From: Flaveria trinervia
Lineage: Eukaryota; Streptophyta; Magnoliopsida; Asterales; Asteraceae
Length of the DNA stretch: 64,000 nucleotides
Assembly: GCA_025506515.1 (NCBI GenBank)
Contig: CM046454.1
Span: 37,436,503-37,500,502, forward strand
Direction of reading: 5' to 3'
Of this stretch, positions 46,137 through 58,410 are shown one piece after another (the stretch's first letter is position 1; the number at the start of each line of letters is the position of its first letter). The notes under the pieces are model-generated. The model worked only from the letters and a program-made list of their open reading frames with translations, was not told the origin of the DNA and ran no database searches. The translations under genes and the position numbers were made by a program.

Positions 46137-46803
46137 TGTTAGGATCAGTGATCTATGTTTGATTGATTAAAGAGTATAGCAGCGGAATTCAAACAATGAA
46201 TTAGTGGATTCACAAGAACTAAACGATATTCAATGAAGAACAAAGACGGTTATAGAGAGAGAATTTTGCAAATATATTTCATTCAATATTCGCTTTCGTG
46301 GTAACAGAATGTCACACTTACAATTAGGTCGACACCTCTTATATAAGAGATGTGACGTCTGCTGATGTCACTTGATAGTGACAACTAACAGATTTATTAC
46401 AACTGAAACACAACTACTGAAGATGTCAAAACAGCTGACATCTCCTTACAAAAATGCTAAGTGTTATCAGTTGTTATAACTACTGAAAAACATAAAACTA
46501 CTGAAACTACAACGACTGAAGAACAAGCTCTTCAGTCGTTTTACAAAACTACTGAAAGTAAAAATATAAAACTACTGATATCACAACTACTGAAGAAGTA
46601 CTCTTCAGCTGTTGTGACAAACTACTGAAACTTCAGTAGTTGGTCTTCAGACTTGAACTTCAGATGTTTCATCAGCTGATGACTTCAGTAGATATCATCA
46701 GATGTCTTCAGTCTTTGTCTTCAGACTTTGTACATCAGTTGTTGATCTTCAGCACTTGTGGACTCTTCAGCTGTTGAGCTTTAGCACTTGTGTTCAGTCT
46801 TTG
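46137..46803 (-). repeat. 5' LTR of element C, truncated
   Basis: About 667 bp matching 34,523 onward almost exactly, then similarity stops at about 46,800-46,806 with roughly 230 bp of the LTR start missing. The TATA region and the 12-bp stem-loop are retained. Confidence 0.88.
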
Positions 46804-47100
46804 CCAATCACCCCACGTCCCCACCAACGTGGGTCGTCCGGCCGACCACCACCGAACAGTAGCCTGCCGCGACGGCCCTTGCCATCGCCTGCATGTGAAT
46901 TTTCACTATTTCACCACCCACTTTAAGGTAACATTTTTAGTTTTTTTTCTCTGTTACACTATAAAATCAAGAATTTAGAGTTTATGTTGTTTAATTTATA
47001 ATTATTAAGGGTTATTTAGGTGTTATTTGTTATAAAAAATTATGTTTATTTGGTTCAATTTCCAATATTTAGGGTTTATGCAATTAGGTATATGAACTAA
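46804..47100. other. Flank to the right of C, unassigned
   Basis: The first ~110 bp are GC-rich (CCACGTCCCCACCAACGTGGG contains an inverted CCCACG pair), the rest is AT-rich. No gene is recognised. Confidence 0.5.
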
Positions 47101-47840
47101 GGGGACATTTGGTATGCAATGGAATTGGAATATAAATTCCATTGATCATTGTGTTTGGTTAGTAGAATTCGTTAGAATTAGAATTAGAATTTCATTTTAA
47201 ACGTGTTTGGTTAAGAAGGGAATTGGAATTGGAATTTATATTAATTCCATCAAATTTCTTCCAATGAAGGATTTTAAAATCCTTTCAAATATTGAAGGAT
47301 TTCAAATTCCACTGGCCCTCACGCTCCACCACTGACCGCCACCTACCACACCGCCTTCCATCCGTCTCCGACCACGACCGCCACCGCCCCCGATTGTCGA
47401 TGATCCCGACCGTTGCTGCTCTCGACCACTATTTACCCTGACCACCCCACCCCCTAACCGTCGGATGTCGCCAACCTCCGTTGCCAAACCATATCTCCAT
47501 GACAAGCGTTATCGGTTGGTGGCGGGAGTAGGGTATGGTCTGTTTTGGCAACGGGCACAATTGGTGGTGGTGGTCGAGTGTCAGCGGTGAAGGCGGCGGT
47601 GATTAGTGGTTTGCAACGGCGATGATCGGTGGCCATTGAGGTGGTGGTAATTTGTATGAGTGATAAGTTCCAATTTCTTTATAAATGTTTCGTCACTAGA
47701 AATATATTTGAAATTTAAATTTCATATATAGATTCTAATTTTTTTTGAATTTCAAATCCAACAAAAAATATTAAATTCCAAATATAATTCCATTGAATTC
47801 GAATTCTAATTCTAACAAATTACGTGAACCAAACACCCCC
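47101..47840. mobile_element. PIF/Harbinger-like MITE with GC-rich interior
   Basis: 740 bp bounded by TAA (47,098-47,100 and 47,841-47,843). Ends are GGGGACATTTGGTATGC and, inverted from the right, GGGGGTGTTTGGTTCACG: imperfect terminal inverted repeats of the Tourist/Harbinger type. Both ends continue into inverted AATTCCAATTC-type sequence. The middle (about 47,310-47,640) is markedly GC-rich, with CCGCCACC and GGTGGTGG-type words, unlike the AT-rich arms. No transposase. Confidence 0.72.
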
Positions 47841-47843
47841 TAA

Positions 47844-49738
47844 GGATTTGAATTAAAGGTGAATTAGAGATTTGATATTAAAATTAGATATTTAAATTGC
47901 ATTATTTCTAATTACAATTTGTAATTTTGTTGTGTTGTTTGTTATAAATTTAGGGATTTGAAAGATGAAAAAATAAGTTTTTATTGGTAATTTTAAAAAA
48001 TAATTAAGAGTAGAATATTATATCTAATAATAATGATGATATTGGGTCAATAACTTCTTCGAGCCCAGATTTTTCGGGTTCAATCCTTCAATCGTAAATA
48101 AATTTGATTTGAATGAATATTCCTCGACCCCCTTTACTAATGTAAATATACGCAAAAAAAATTCTTTTACGTTAGTTCTGAATTTTTCTTCTACATCCGG
48201 TACTTCTAGTACTAGAGTAAAACCGAAAATGATATACTTTGGAGGAAAAAGATGCATTGAAAAGTGGTGGCCGCCATTGATGAAGCATGAGGCAGAGTTT
48301 TCAGTGAGAAGCCAGATGTATCCTCATCCTCATCTGTACCTTGTCAGTCTCTCCTAAATCATATACATTACCTCCACCACAAAAACATTCATTCTCTCTT
48401 TCAGATCTATCACCTTCGCTCCTGCCTGCGTAAAGTTTCAAAACTTCATTATTATCACATCCATCTTTAATATATTTATAAAACTTTTAAAAACAGTTGA
48501 CTTTAAGCTTTAGTTTAAAACTAGTATTATGCCATCCACATGGCAATTTCACACCACCGTTAACAACAAATAATACCAAAAAAGTTTGTATTCAAAAGAA
48601 ATAAAAATGATGAAAATAAAACCGTAAAAGTAAAAACGTTGAATCACACACGTACGTGACATATAAAACATTAAAATAACCAAGTCAATTTAGGATGCGC
48701 ACGTTGTGACGGAGCCATTAAACGGGAAGAACACATGCGTAACAAAGTGGAACCCGCCATGCACATGTTATGCGTGTTAAATCTCAAAATTTAGTCCATA
48801 ATGTAGAAGAAAAAATTACAAAAATGAAAATTATATGAGATAAATGTTAAGAATAACAAATTATAGGTTTTAAATTGTAAAGTATGTAAGAGAAGAAGGT
48901 TTAAAATTAAAAAAACTAAAAGAATTCAATGGTTGTATTAAATGAATAGAAATGTATACAGGCCGGTAATTAAAATATATATAATAACTATTATATAGGG
49001 CATTAAATATCACATTAGTATACATGTGGGTAAGAGGTGAAATAAAGCAATCATTTTAGGTCTTGATTTGGGCATGTATTGAATTTGAGTTTGGTTTTGA
49101 AATTTATTATAAAAAAGCGTCAAACTTTTATAAAATCATTTGAGACTTTATAACATAAAATTTGATAAACTATTCTAATTTCTATGTAATCTACGCTTTT
49201 TAAAAAGATCGAGTGAACCCTGCATGAATGTTTAGAAGTTTTGGAAAAGAATTCTTCAATAGGAGCAACATGTCTATATGACTATATCTAACAACCGATT
49301 TTAAGTTAAAAAATATTGCTGGTTAGGTTTTTTTTCTCTTTGCATAGAAATTCGTGTATAAACCTACAAATATGATATATTGATTATGTATCTTTTATAG
49401 AAAGTGTTTATTATGAAAAGTGTCAGCTAAATGTTTAAAAAAGATATTTATATAAATTCCACAACTACAATATGATATAAACAATGGTGTATAACTTATC
49501 TATAAAATTCAAACACTAATTTATTGGAAATGTAAAATTAAAGTATAAATGATATGAAATGTAGTCATTTATATTTTAAAAATTAAGCGTATTTAGCATT
49601 TCAAGAGAAAAATAACTAGCTAGTTTCGCTAAAATTCATATTTATTGACTTCTAGTTATTCCAAAATACTAAAGACAAAATCTACATGTTTTCGGATATT
49701 TAAAATAGAAATAATCAACTGTTTCAAGCTATTTTGAT
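47844..49738. other. AT-rich intergenic stretch upstream of XTH
   Basis: No gene recognised. A segment at about 48,024-48,357 is open on both strands (77 and 82 codons) but shows no known motif. The rest is AT-rich with stops in all frames. It may include part of the XTH promoter. Confidence 0.6.
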
Positions 49739-49740
49739 AA

Positions 49741-49788
<48 letters not shown>
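49739..49788. repeat. (AAT)n microsatellite
   Basis: About 16 AAT units, ending roughly 125 bp before the XTH start codon. Confidence 0.95.
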
Positions 49789-49913
49789 CAAAACAAAGTT
49801 TTAATAATCAAAACAAAAATACCTTTTTGATAAGCTTCAAAATCTCCTCAAACTGTCTATATGTACACACCCGTTACATATGCACCGAAGCCCACTATCA
49901 AGTACGATACACG

Positions 49914-51546
49914 ATGACATCCTCTTTTGACTCTCGATCCGTAAGTTCTTTTGTTACGTTCACTATGAACTTGCTGTTGGTTGTTCATACAACTGGAGCC
50001 ACAAACTTCTTCAATGAATTCGACATAACATGGGGCGGTGGCCGTGGTAAGATCACCGGCGCCGGTGACATGCTTACACTGTCTCTCGACCGAATCTCCG
50101 GCTCCGGTTTCCAGTCGAAGAAGGAATACCACTTTGGGAGAATCGACATGCAACTCATGCTCGTACCTCGAAACTCTGCTGGAACTGTCACCGCGTTTTA
50201 TGTATTTTCAACTCCTCGAAAAGTCACTATTTATTACACATCCATCTACTCCTATTTCTAAACTATATCAAATTTTAATGTAACTGACTTATGTCAGAAT
50301 TTCAACCCCGTATTTTATAAATAGTCATTTAGGACTACTAACCTTACCCATCACTAGTTTTATAACATATAGATGATATATTATTGTGAAAAACAGTTGG
50401 CATCAAAAGGTACAAACCAGGATGAGATCGATTTTGAGTTTTTAGGCAACACGACCGGTGAACCATACACACTTCATACCAACGTTTACACCGGTGGCAA
50501 AGGTGAAAGAGAGCAACAATTTCGAATGTGGTTCGACCCTACTTCGAGTTTCCATACTTACTCCATCCTTTGGACTCCTCAAACAATCGTGTAAGAACAA
50601 CTCAATTTTTTCGTTCTTTAGTTGTGTGTAATATTTTTATTTAGTCTTCAAGATATGAAACAAAATCTTGGGTCAGATGTAGTAACACTACAAGAATATT
50701 AAATTTTCATGATATGTCTGCAAGAAGATAACATTCGTCGGTATAGTTACACCTATGACGACTACTTGTCACTATACGTCTGATTAAACGATGACTTTAT
50801 AAAGTTGATTATAACGTGATTTAAGCTTCAACTAATTACCTTTTGAGTGTTTTTTAAAACTTATTTTACTTTAAGGAAATTCAGAAAATATGCGACTTTT
50901 AATATTGTGAAGTTTGATGGTGCGACTATCAAACTTATGGATGCGTCTAAAGTTAACAAGACTTTTACAATTAAACAACAAAGGGTGTGACAAAACTTGT
51001 TGGACCTTGAATTTGTTTTTCAAATCCGTAAATGTTTTATGTTACAATCGTGTAAGAACAACTTAAGTTTTTTTTTTCTCTTGACTTGCATATAATATTT
51101 TCTTTACTATTTAACACATGTATACTATATGAAATGGAATCTTGTTATCTAGGTATATTCAAAGTTACATGTTCTCATTTCTTTAAAAGTTATTTTTCAG
51201 TTTTCTTGTAGATGGTACACCAATAAGAGAATTCAAGAACAGAGAAGCAATGGGTATTCCATTTCCGAAAAAGCAACCGATGAGGCTGTATTCAAGCTTG
51301 TGGAATGCAGACGAGTGGGCAACTAGAGGTGGTCTAGTCAAGACTGACTGGACACAGGCCCCTTTCACGGCTTCATACCGCAACTTTAACGTTAGAGCTG
51401 CTGGTGTTATGTCAAAATCGATGTCGACCCATAAGCAAAAACTAACTTGGGTTCAAAAACACCATATGATCTACAATTATTGCACAGATGCTAAGCGATT
51501 TCCACGAGGGTTTCCACCCGAGTGCGCGGTGAAGGTTGATGACTAG
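49914..51546 (+). CDS. XTH: Xyloglucan endotransglucosylase/hydrolase, three exons
   Basis: Cell-wall GH16 enzyme that cuts xyloglucan chains and rejoins or hydrolyses them. Exons: 49,914-50,201, 50,397-50,590 and 51,201-51,546 (288+194+346 = 828 nt, 275 residues), all GT-AG. The N-terminus has a hydrophobic signal-like segment (FVTFTMNLLLVVHTTGA) just before FFNEFDITWGGGRGK; an in-frame upstream Met (49,827) would bury it, so 49,914 is preferred. Exon 1 has GSGFQSKKEYHFGRIDMQL. Exon 2 opens with the catalytic DEIDFEF motif, followed by an N-glycosylation site (NTTG). Exon 3 has PMRLYSSLWNADEWATRGG and ends with the XTH C-terminus (YNYCTDAKRFPRGFPPEC). Odd: the residue before DEIDFEF is Gln, not the usual His, and after YRNFNVRA the expected CVW...C region is replaced by a short AGVMSKSM, so the domain is shorter and lacks Cys there. 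It may be a diverged gene or an early pseudogene. Confidence 0.92.
50686..51040. mobile_element. CACTA-like remnant in XTH intron 2
   Basis: Begins CACTACAAGAATATT, close to the plant CACTA terminal repeat CACTACAAGAAAA, followed by GACGACTA-type words common in those elements. No matching opposite terminus is found. It lies between two copies of a 20-bp sequence containing the exon-2 donor (50,583-50,602 and 51,044-51,063). Confidence 0.45.
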
Positions 51547-53672
51547 ATAGTGTGTTTGCTCTCGTTACATGTATAGATATAGTTTCTTGTATATGTAAAG
51601 TGATATATGTTGTGTGATGTAATATGTACGAATAAGTGGCTCTGTAATTATTTTGTCACAATGAAGTTTATGTTATATGTGGCTTCAGTAAATCAATTTC
51701 ATATTGTATATTTCATGTTGTTACTGTCAAATCTTGTCTTGGAAGTGCTGGTAAAAATTCAATTATAGGTACTTAGAAGTTAGAACTAGAACTAGAATAT
51801 CATGGGATAGTTCTCATAGTAAAGGTAATGGTGAAAGGGGAAAGGAAAATAGGACCAGTCTATGGTCACATTTGTTTCCTTCATACAGTAGTCATTTAAA
51901 TCTTACTAAATTTTCAATTTTCGTATCATCCGAAGGACTACCAATAAAAAAGATTTAATATATATTTCTAATAATAATGAAACTGTAATATAATACAATT
52001 TTTGATTAAATTGTCATTTCATCACGGAAGTTTGATGCGATTTGTTGTTTTCATTCAAAAACATTTTTTTTCATGTGCTTCCCTTGCATTTAAAAACATA
52101 CAATTTTTATCCATTTTCATTACCTTCGTTTATCTACCCGTTAAGTAGTTATCATGTGCCTATCATATGAGGGGTATTTAGATACTTTCGCATCTCACCA
52201 GAAAAAAAAAATACTAAATAAACATTGTTTAATTTCTTCGAACATTCAAACATTATTAGATTGCTTTTAATATTCAAAGTTGATGCCCACTTAACGGGTA
52301 AAACAAACAGATTTAACGTAAATGAATGAAAATAGCAAGTTTTTAAAATTTTAGTGACACAGAGGGGAAAAGTAAAATTTTTGGATGAAAATGACAAAAA
52401 ACATAGAGACAAAAATTACAATCAACTTAAAACTTTACATTAAAGTAAACAAAATTGTTAATAATCAAATCATCCAAAATTGATAAAGTATGCTTCATTA
52501 AAATTTTAAATATGACAATAATTTGCTAGTGGTCATTTGTTGATAACTCGGTCGTCACAATATGTTCTTCATCAAATAAAAATTTGGGATATTGTATAAC
52601 TCGGGCATATATTATTAACTTATATTTTTAGGGTAGGTCGAATCAGGTTTTTAATTATCTCATTCTATAACTTTCCTTGTTTCTTCTTGTGCTTTCTTGA
52701 ACCTTTATTTTGCTTAGGTTTTCAAAAAGGGAAAGGACTTCGAAATAGTAGCCATATTCAGTTATATAGCGCCAACAAGATAATATTCATATTTATATGG
52801 TCTACTACTATCCATTTAGAAAGACAAAATTGAAGCGGTTTCATTTAGTATATCAATGAACAATGACATTAGTTTAAGCATGTTGATTCCAATGTTGGCA
52901 CCAATGACATCAAAAAACGCTTGCCAAACAGCCACCTTGTACCGTTTGAGAATAAGCATGGGCTGCTTGTGATCACCTTGCAACTATTGACCTCTTTATG
53001 CTTTTAGGCAGTTCACCACACATAATGTGTAAATTCGACAGTGCCTAACGTCCAGGGATCCAATTTGTTGTTGCTTTACGTTCCTTACAAAATTTGAACA
53101 TCTCTATAAGTCCATTTGTGTAAACGCTCTCGTGAGTAGATTTTAAATTGTCACACCCCAACCTTAATGGTGGAATCGTTGAGATGTAAGGTTTAAGATT
53201 GTTCACAGCCACATAACGCTACCATTAGATGCAAATTTAATTATCATAACTTCTAAACAAGCATTACAACCAAAGTCTTAATGGAAATAGTAAACAAATC
53301 TTCAACATCAAAGATTCAAGATAATTTATTCTTTTGCCCTAGGTCCAAATCCTAGGTGTGAGCATGCTTCAAGAGGTCATCAAACTTACGCATTTCCTGA
53401 AACATGATAAAAATATAAAGATACAAGTAGTAATTCATGTCAATGGTTATGAATTATGCAAGTTTATAAAATACATATAGCTACAATCCAACCTTGACCA
53501 ATAATAAGTTTACAAGTATGTAAAGATTGGATAAGTATACTTGGTTCCCATGATAAACAAGTATACGTCATCAGGAGCCGGCAATAACCTTAGCTTTAAA
53601 ACCAAATAGGCTTGTTAGGCCCATAGATTTATAACGTCTGTGAAGCCAAGGATCGCAATAAGAAATTATAAG
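51547..53672. other. 3' flank of XTH and intergenic DNA
   Basis: The XTH 3' UTR probably occupies the first 150-200 bp. The remainder is AT-rich with no gene seen. From about 53,152 a TGTCACACCCCAACC start resembles LTR ends of the TGTAACACCCC type, suggesting old LTR-element debris. Confidence 0.5.
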
Positions 53673-54660
53673 TGTTAGAATGGAATTAAGTTAATGATTG
53701 CGGAATGATCATTAACTATTGTTTAATTGTTTTATGAATAAATATCAAATCGAGCAAATGTTTATTATGACGAACACAATGATATGAACACAATAAATAA
53801 GCAAAAAGATTTGATTCAAAAGTAATTCATTAAAACTGATTAATGAATCTGTTTTGATCGTATTATGTTGATGATGTATGGATGTGACGGTTACTAGGGT
53901 TTGTGATGGATTGATTATGTGAATCTATGTGATGTTTTCTGTTTGTCGTCGTATTGCTTGTCCATCTCTCACCAATTGATGTGAAACCTAGGACTTATAT
54001 TTGTAGACATTTATGTTAATGTTAAGGAAACACCAGATTTCTTGGGATTCGAAATTGTCTTGTTGACTTGTTAACTTGTAACACTTGTATTATTCAAAAA
54101 CAAGAGTTTGGACTCCGCAGCTACATAGTCTTCCATAGGTGATTGTTAATTCGCAGGATTCTTGTTCTTCCGAAGGTATTTTGTTCTTTAGAAGCTATCT
54201 TGTTCTTCCGAATATGCTTTGTTCTTCCGAAGATACTTTGTTCTTCCGAAGTTGTCTTGTTCTTCCGGATATACTTTGTTCTTTCGAAGATACTTTGTTT
54301 TTCTGAATGTATATTCACTTGAACTTCAGAGCTAGTTGTTCATCCACAGAAGATCTTGGATGATTGTTTTGATAAGAAACATATCTACGGAAGAACAAAA
54401 ATGTTCATCTGTAGATGTTTCTTACACTTAGTTAATTTCACAAATTGACCAAGGATAATGTTTTACCTGCAATCATACATAAATCTACACACATATAGGT
54501 TAACCTATATACATAATACATACATCAAAATAATGATTTACAATCATTCATTACAAGTATTGATTAAAGTTCTAAGCCTATACAAAATGATCTAGATCTA
54601 TTATTCCTAGATCTAACAACGTCGTCAAGCTAGCAATAGTTAATGATTGTCAATATATAA
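53673..54660. repeat. LTR-like insertion with TTCTTCCGAAG array
   Basis: Starts TGTTAGAATGG. Between 54,155 and 54,300 the unit TTGTTCTTCCGAAGATACT and variants repeat about eight times. An inverted pair, GATCATTAACTATTG (53,707) and CAATAGTTAATGATT (about 54,637), frames it. No clear target duplication was found, so the limits are approximate. Confidence 0.4.
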
Positions 54661-55053
54661 TGTATCTTATATAAAACTCCCAATAATACAAATAACCATG
54701 ACAAAAAGTAACGATAAATTACATGTGCATTTACTAGTATCCGAAGGTTTACAAGTTTAAGTTGATAACTTAACATGTTTCACCCTAAAAAGGTGTGAAA
54801 TAATATAAAAAGAAGGGCATGAAAACTCACATGACGTATATGTGTATAAGATGATAATAAGAATTAAACGACATTGCAACGAATTTCTTTACAAGGTACC
54901 TAAACGTATATATTACAAGTTTATGTTTAATAATAAGATTAATGTTGTAACGTGAACTAGGGTTTCAAGGGAAAATTTAAGGTTTTGATAAAAGTAATTA
55001 AGGAAAACACTTTTATTTTAATTTAATGAAAAATAATTATACCAATTAATCAG
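54661..55053. other. AT-rich stretch left of element I
   Basis: No coding or RNA feature seen. It may continue the LTR debris that starts at 53,152. It ends in the ATCAG copy at 55,049-55,053. Confidence 0.5.
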
Positions 55054-55689
55054 TGTAAGGCCCCGTTCCCGGGCACCTTACAACTGGTGGTTCATCGCAC
55101 ATAAAACATTAGAAAACATACATTATTTTGCAGCGTATTTAAAACTTTCATTAATAACTAAAAACATGTCATTTACAACATAAATTTTCATCTCAAAATA
55201 CATGACATGTAAAAATACGGATGCCAGCCTCAAAATGCTCCCAGTAGCTTATGCATCCATGCCTGCAACTCCTCAGCATCAACATATACCTGCCAACTAT
55301 CATGCATACAAAAGTCAGCGACGCTGAGTGAGTTCTAGTGTTCTAATAAAATACTTTACTTTCGTTAAAACCGTTCTTTACTTAATTTCAAAACATGCTA
55401 TGCTTTACATCATTCGTGATCACGCATCATACGTACATACAGATAATATCATTATTATCTTCGTCATTACGCTCGTCAGCTTTATTCATTCATTACATCT
55501 TCTGACATGTACATACCCCAAACATTGTGCATGAAGCTGGTTACTGGGGTTGAGGTCTATCATAGACCCCGAACATTGTGCACGAAGCTGACTCCAGTAC
55601 CTGAGGCAAGTACATTCACCGTTCATTTTTTCGTTCTTTCATACATTATCTTTCGTTCATTACTCTTTATTACTCGAATATTGTCTCAT

Positions 55690-56250
55690 GCAATATCCCT
55701 GACTCATGCTCGAAAGCTGATGCTGTGCCGGGGCCTGCTCATAAACCCCCGACTCATGTCCGAAGACTGACACAGCACCAGGATACGCGACAAAGATCCT
55801 ATACAAGTCAATCACAGAGATTGAACTCCATCCGAGTCTGTTGCAACACAAAGTCGGTCACCTCATTATCTCGTCTCATGCAATATCCCCGACTCATGTC
55901 CGAAGACTGATACTGTGCCGGGGCCTGACAAACAAACCCCCGACTCATGTCCGAAGACTGACACAGTACCGGGATACGCAACACGGATCTCATCATCCGT
56001 CACTTTCGTCACATGCAATACTCCTGACTCATGTCCGAAGACTGATACTATGTCGGGGCCTGCTCACAAACCCCTGACTCATGTCCGAAGACTGACACAG
56101 TACTGGAGTACGCAAACTATATCTTGTCTCATGCAATACCCCTGACTCATGTCCGAAGACTGATACTATGCCGGGGCCTGACACATAAACCCCCGACTCA
56201 TGTCCGAAGACTGACACAGTACCGGGATATGCGACAAGGACCTCTTTCGT
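55690..56250. repeat. Tandem array, CGACTCATGTCCGAAGACTGA units
   Basis: Four copies (starting about 55,690, 55,878, 56,015 and 56,133) of a composite unit of roughly 118-188 bp. Each contains the 20-mer-like word CGACTCATGTCCGAAGACTG twice, first followed by TACTRTGCCGGGGCCTG and then by ACACAGTACCGGGATACGC. Confidence 0.85.
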
Positions 56251-56395
56251 TCATTATCGCACCTTCGCTTCATCGTACCCGAAGTACATATCGCACGGAT
56301 CGCACACATAAGGAAGCCAGAATCGCACGCTATCTCATGGGTTAGCCAAGATCGCATGCTATAAAAACCACATCAGGCAGCCAAAATCACACGCT

Positions 56396-58130
56396 ACCCT
56401 TATGCCGTCCATCGCACATATCGCACCAATCGCACCATCGGAGTGGTCACGAAGACCGACTCCCCCTGTGTGTGTGAGAACTCTCGGGGTTTAGCTAGAA
56501 TCACACGCTATCCCATAGGTTAGCCAAGATCGCACGCTATAAAAACCACATGTGGCAGCCAAAATCGCACGCTACATAGCACACAGTAAATACCACGGCG
56601 CACGTATCGGAGCAGTTACCAAAACTGAACTCCCACTGTGTCTATGTCCCCTTATGAGTAAGCCAAGATCGCACGCTATGATACACACACAGTTGAGCTA
56701 ACGACCCTCAGTGAGTCGTGAACCTCCTTTCTTTCTTTCGCAAGCCATCCTTTCTCTCATTCATTCGTTTATGCTCGCATTCATTCATTACGTTCCTCTT
56801 TTCATTATCTTCCACTTTAGGTTACATAATACTTTCATTACATTCATTAACGTTCAACGCAAAGCCAAGGGAAGACATACATACATAATAAGGAACATAT
56901 ACATAAACATAAACACACATCATCACCATACAAGCAACACCATACGTGCATAACACAAATCAAACATAAGCCATCACATCATAACAAGGCCTATCTCCCC
57001 ATTATACCCCTTAAAAACCACTTAGAAAACGTTAAGTCCAAAGTGGGCGCAGGGGTCCTTCCAGGCGCATGAGCATAAAAATTCTAAGTATAAAACAGTC
57101 TAGGCGCATGGGCACTATTTGGGCGCTTCTGCCCTGTTCAGGTGCATCACCAATCACTTAGCCATTTCAAGAACTTGGGCGTATGGGCACTGCTTAGGCG
57201 CATGGCCAATACTTAGCCGTTTCAATCTCTAGGACGCATGGGCACTATTTAGATCTAACCCTCTCACCCTTATGCCGTCCATCACACACATCGCACCAAT
57301 CGCACCATCGGAGTGATCACGAAGACCGACTCCCCCTGTGTGTGTGTGAGAAGTCTCGGGGTTTAGCTAGAATCACACGCCATCCCATGGGTTAGCCAAG
57401 ATCGCACGCTATAAAAACCACATGTGGCAGCCAAAATGGCACGCTACATAGCACACAGTAAATACCATGTCGCACGTATCGAAGCAGTTACCAAAACTAA
57501 ACTCCCACTGTGTCTATGTCCCCTTATGAGTAAGACAAGATTGCACGCTTTGATACACACACAGTTGAGCTAACGGCCCTCAGTGAGTCGTGAACCTCCT
57601 TTATTTCTTTCGCAAGCCATCCTTTCTCTCATTCATTCGTTTATGCTCGCATTCATTCATTACGTTCCTCTTTTCACTATCTTCCACTTTATGTTACATA
57701 ATACTTTCATTACATTCATTAACATTCAACGCAAAGCCAAGGGAAGACATACATACATAATAAGAACATATACATAAACATAAACACACATCATCACCAT
57801 ATAAGCAACACCATACGTGCATAACACACATCAAACATAAGCCATCACATCATAACCAGGCTTATCTCCCCATTATACCCCTTAAAAACCACTTAGAAAA
57901 CCTTAAGTCCAAAGTGGGTGCATGGGTCCTTCCAGGCGCATGAGCATAAAAATTATAAGTATAAAACAGTCTGGGCGCATGGGCACTATTTGGGCGCTTC
58001 TGCCCTGTTCAGGCGCATCACCAATCACTTAGCCATTTCAAGCACTTGGGCGCATGGGCACTGCTTAGGCGCATGGCCAATACTTATCCGTTTCAATGTC
58101 TGGGACGCATGGGCACTATTTAGGCGCATG
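56396..58130. repeat. 872-bp direct tandem duplication inside I
   Basis: 56,396 to about 57,260 is repeated from about 57,266 to 58,130, at a constant offset near 872 bp (matching points 56,711 and 57,583). Copies are highly similar. Inside each is a short array of ATCGCACGCTA words, and near the end a GGGCGCATGG array. Confidence 0.88.
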
Positions 58131-58410
58131 GTCCACACAACCTTTTCTTCACTTGGGCGCATGGGCACTATTTAGGTGCATAGTCCACACTTAGCCTTTT
58201 CTTCACTTGGGCGCACGGGCACTATTAAGGCGCATGACCCACCCTTGGGCGCATGGCCAACACTTAGACGCATGGGCCAACATGCTGGGCGCATGGGCCA
58301 CTATTTAGGGGCATGACCCACCCTTGGGCGCATGGCCAACACTTAGGCGTCTGGCCACTCATGCTGGACGCATGGACAACTGTTTGGGCGCATGAACCAC
58401 TGTTCATGTT
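57040..58410. repeat. GGGCGCATGGGCACTATTTAGGCGCATGG arrays
   Basis: Two clusters (about 57,040-57,250 and 57,915-58,410) of TGGGCGCATGGGCACT, TTAGGCGCATGGCCAACAC and variants, spaced roughly 20-50 bp. The second cluster is expanded relative to the first. Confidence 0.85.

Larger units (their letters stand above)
34523..46803 (-). mobile_element. Copia element C (family 1), nearly complete
   Basis: Minus strand, 12.3 kb. Order from the right: truncated 5' LTR, PBS, gag, two-knuckle linker, protease, integrase, RT/RNase H, spacer, ORF3, polypurine tract, 3' LTR. It is the best preserved element in the window, with a 459-codon open integrase-RT stretch, yet still carries frameshifts in gag, RT and ORF3. 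The two LTRs are very similar by eye, suggesting a fairly recent insertion. Confidence 0.92.

Noticed and set aside
47302..47636. Gly/Arg-rich and Pro-rich short open frames
   Set aside because: They arise from the GC-rich core of the MITE; composition explains the lack of stops.
48024..48357. Possible small gene open on both strands
   Set aside because: 77 and 82 codons with no recognisable motif, and no supporting signals; left as intergenic.
49857..50191. Minus-strand open frames of 98 and 68 codons
   Set aside because: They are antisense to exon 1 of XTH and carry no motif of their own.
56711..57777. Two similar open frames starting MSREPP
   Set aside because: They are copies of one another because of the 872-bp duplication and consist of low-complexity sequence.
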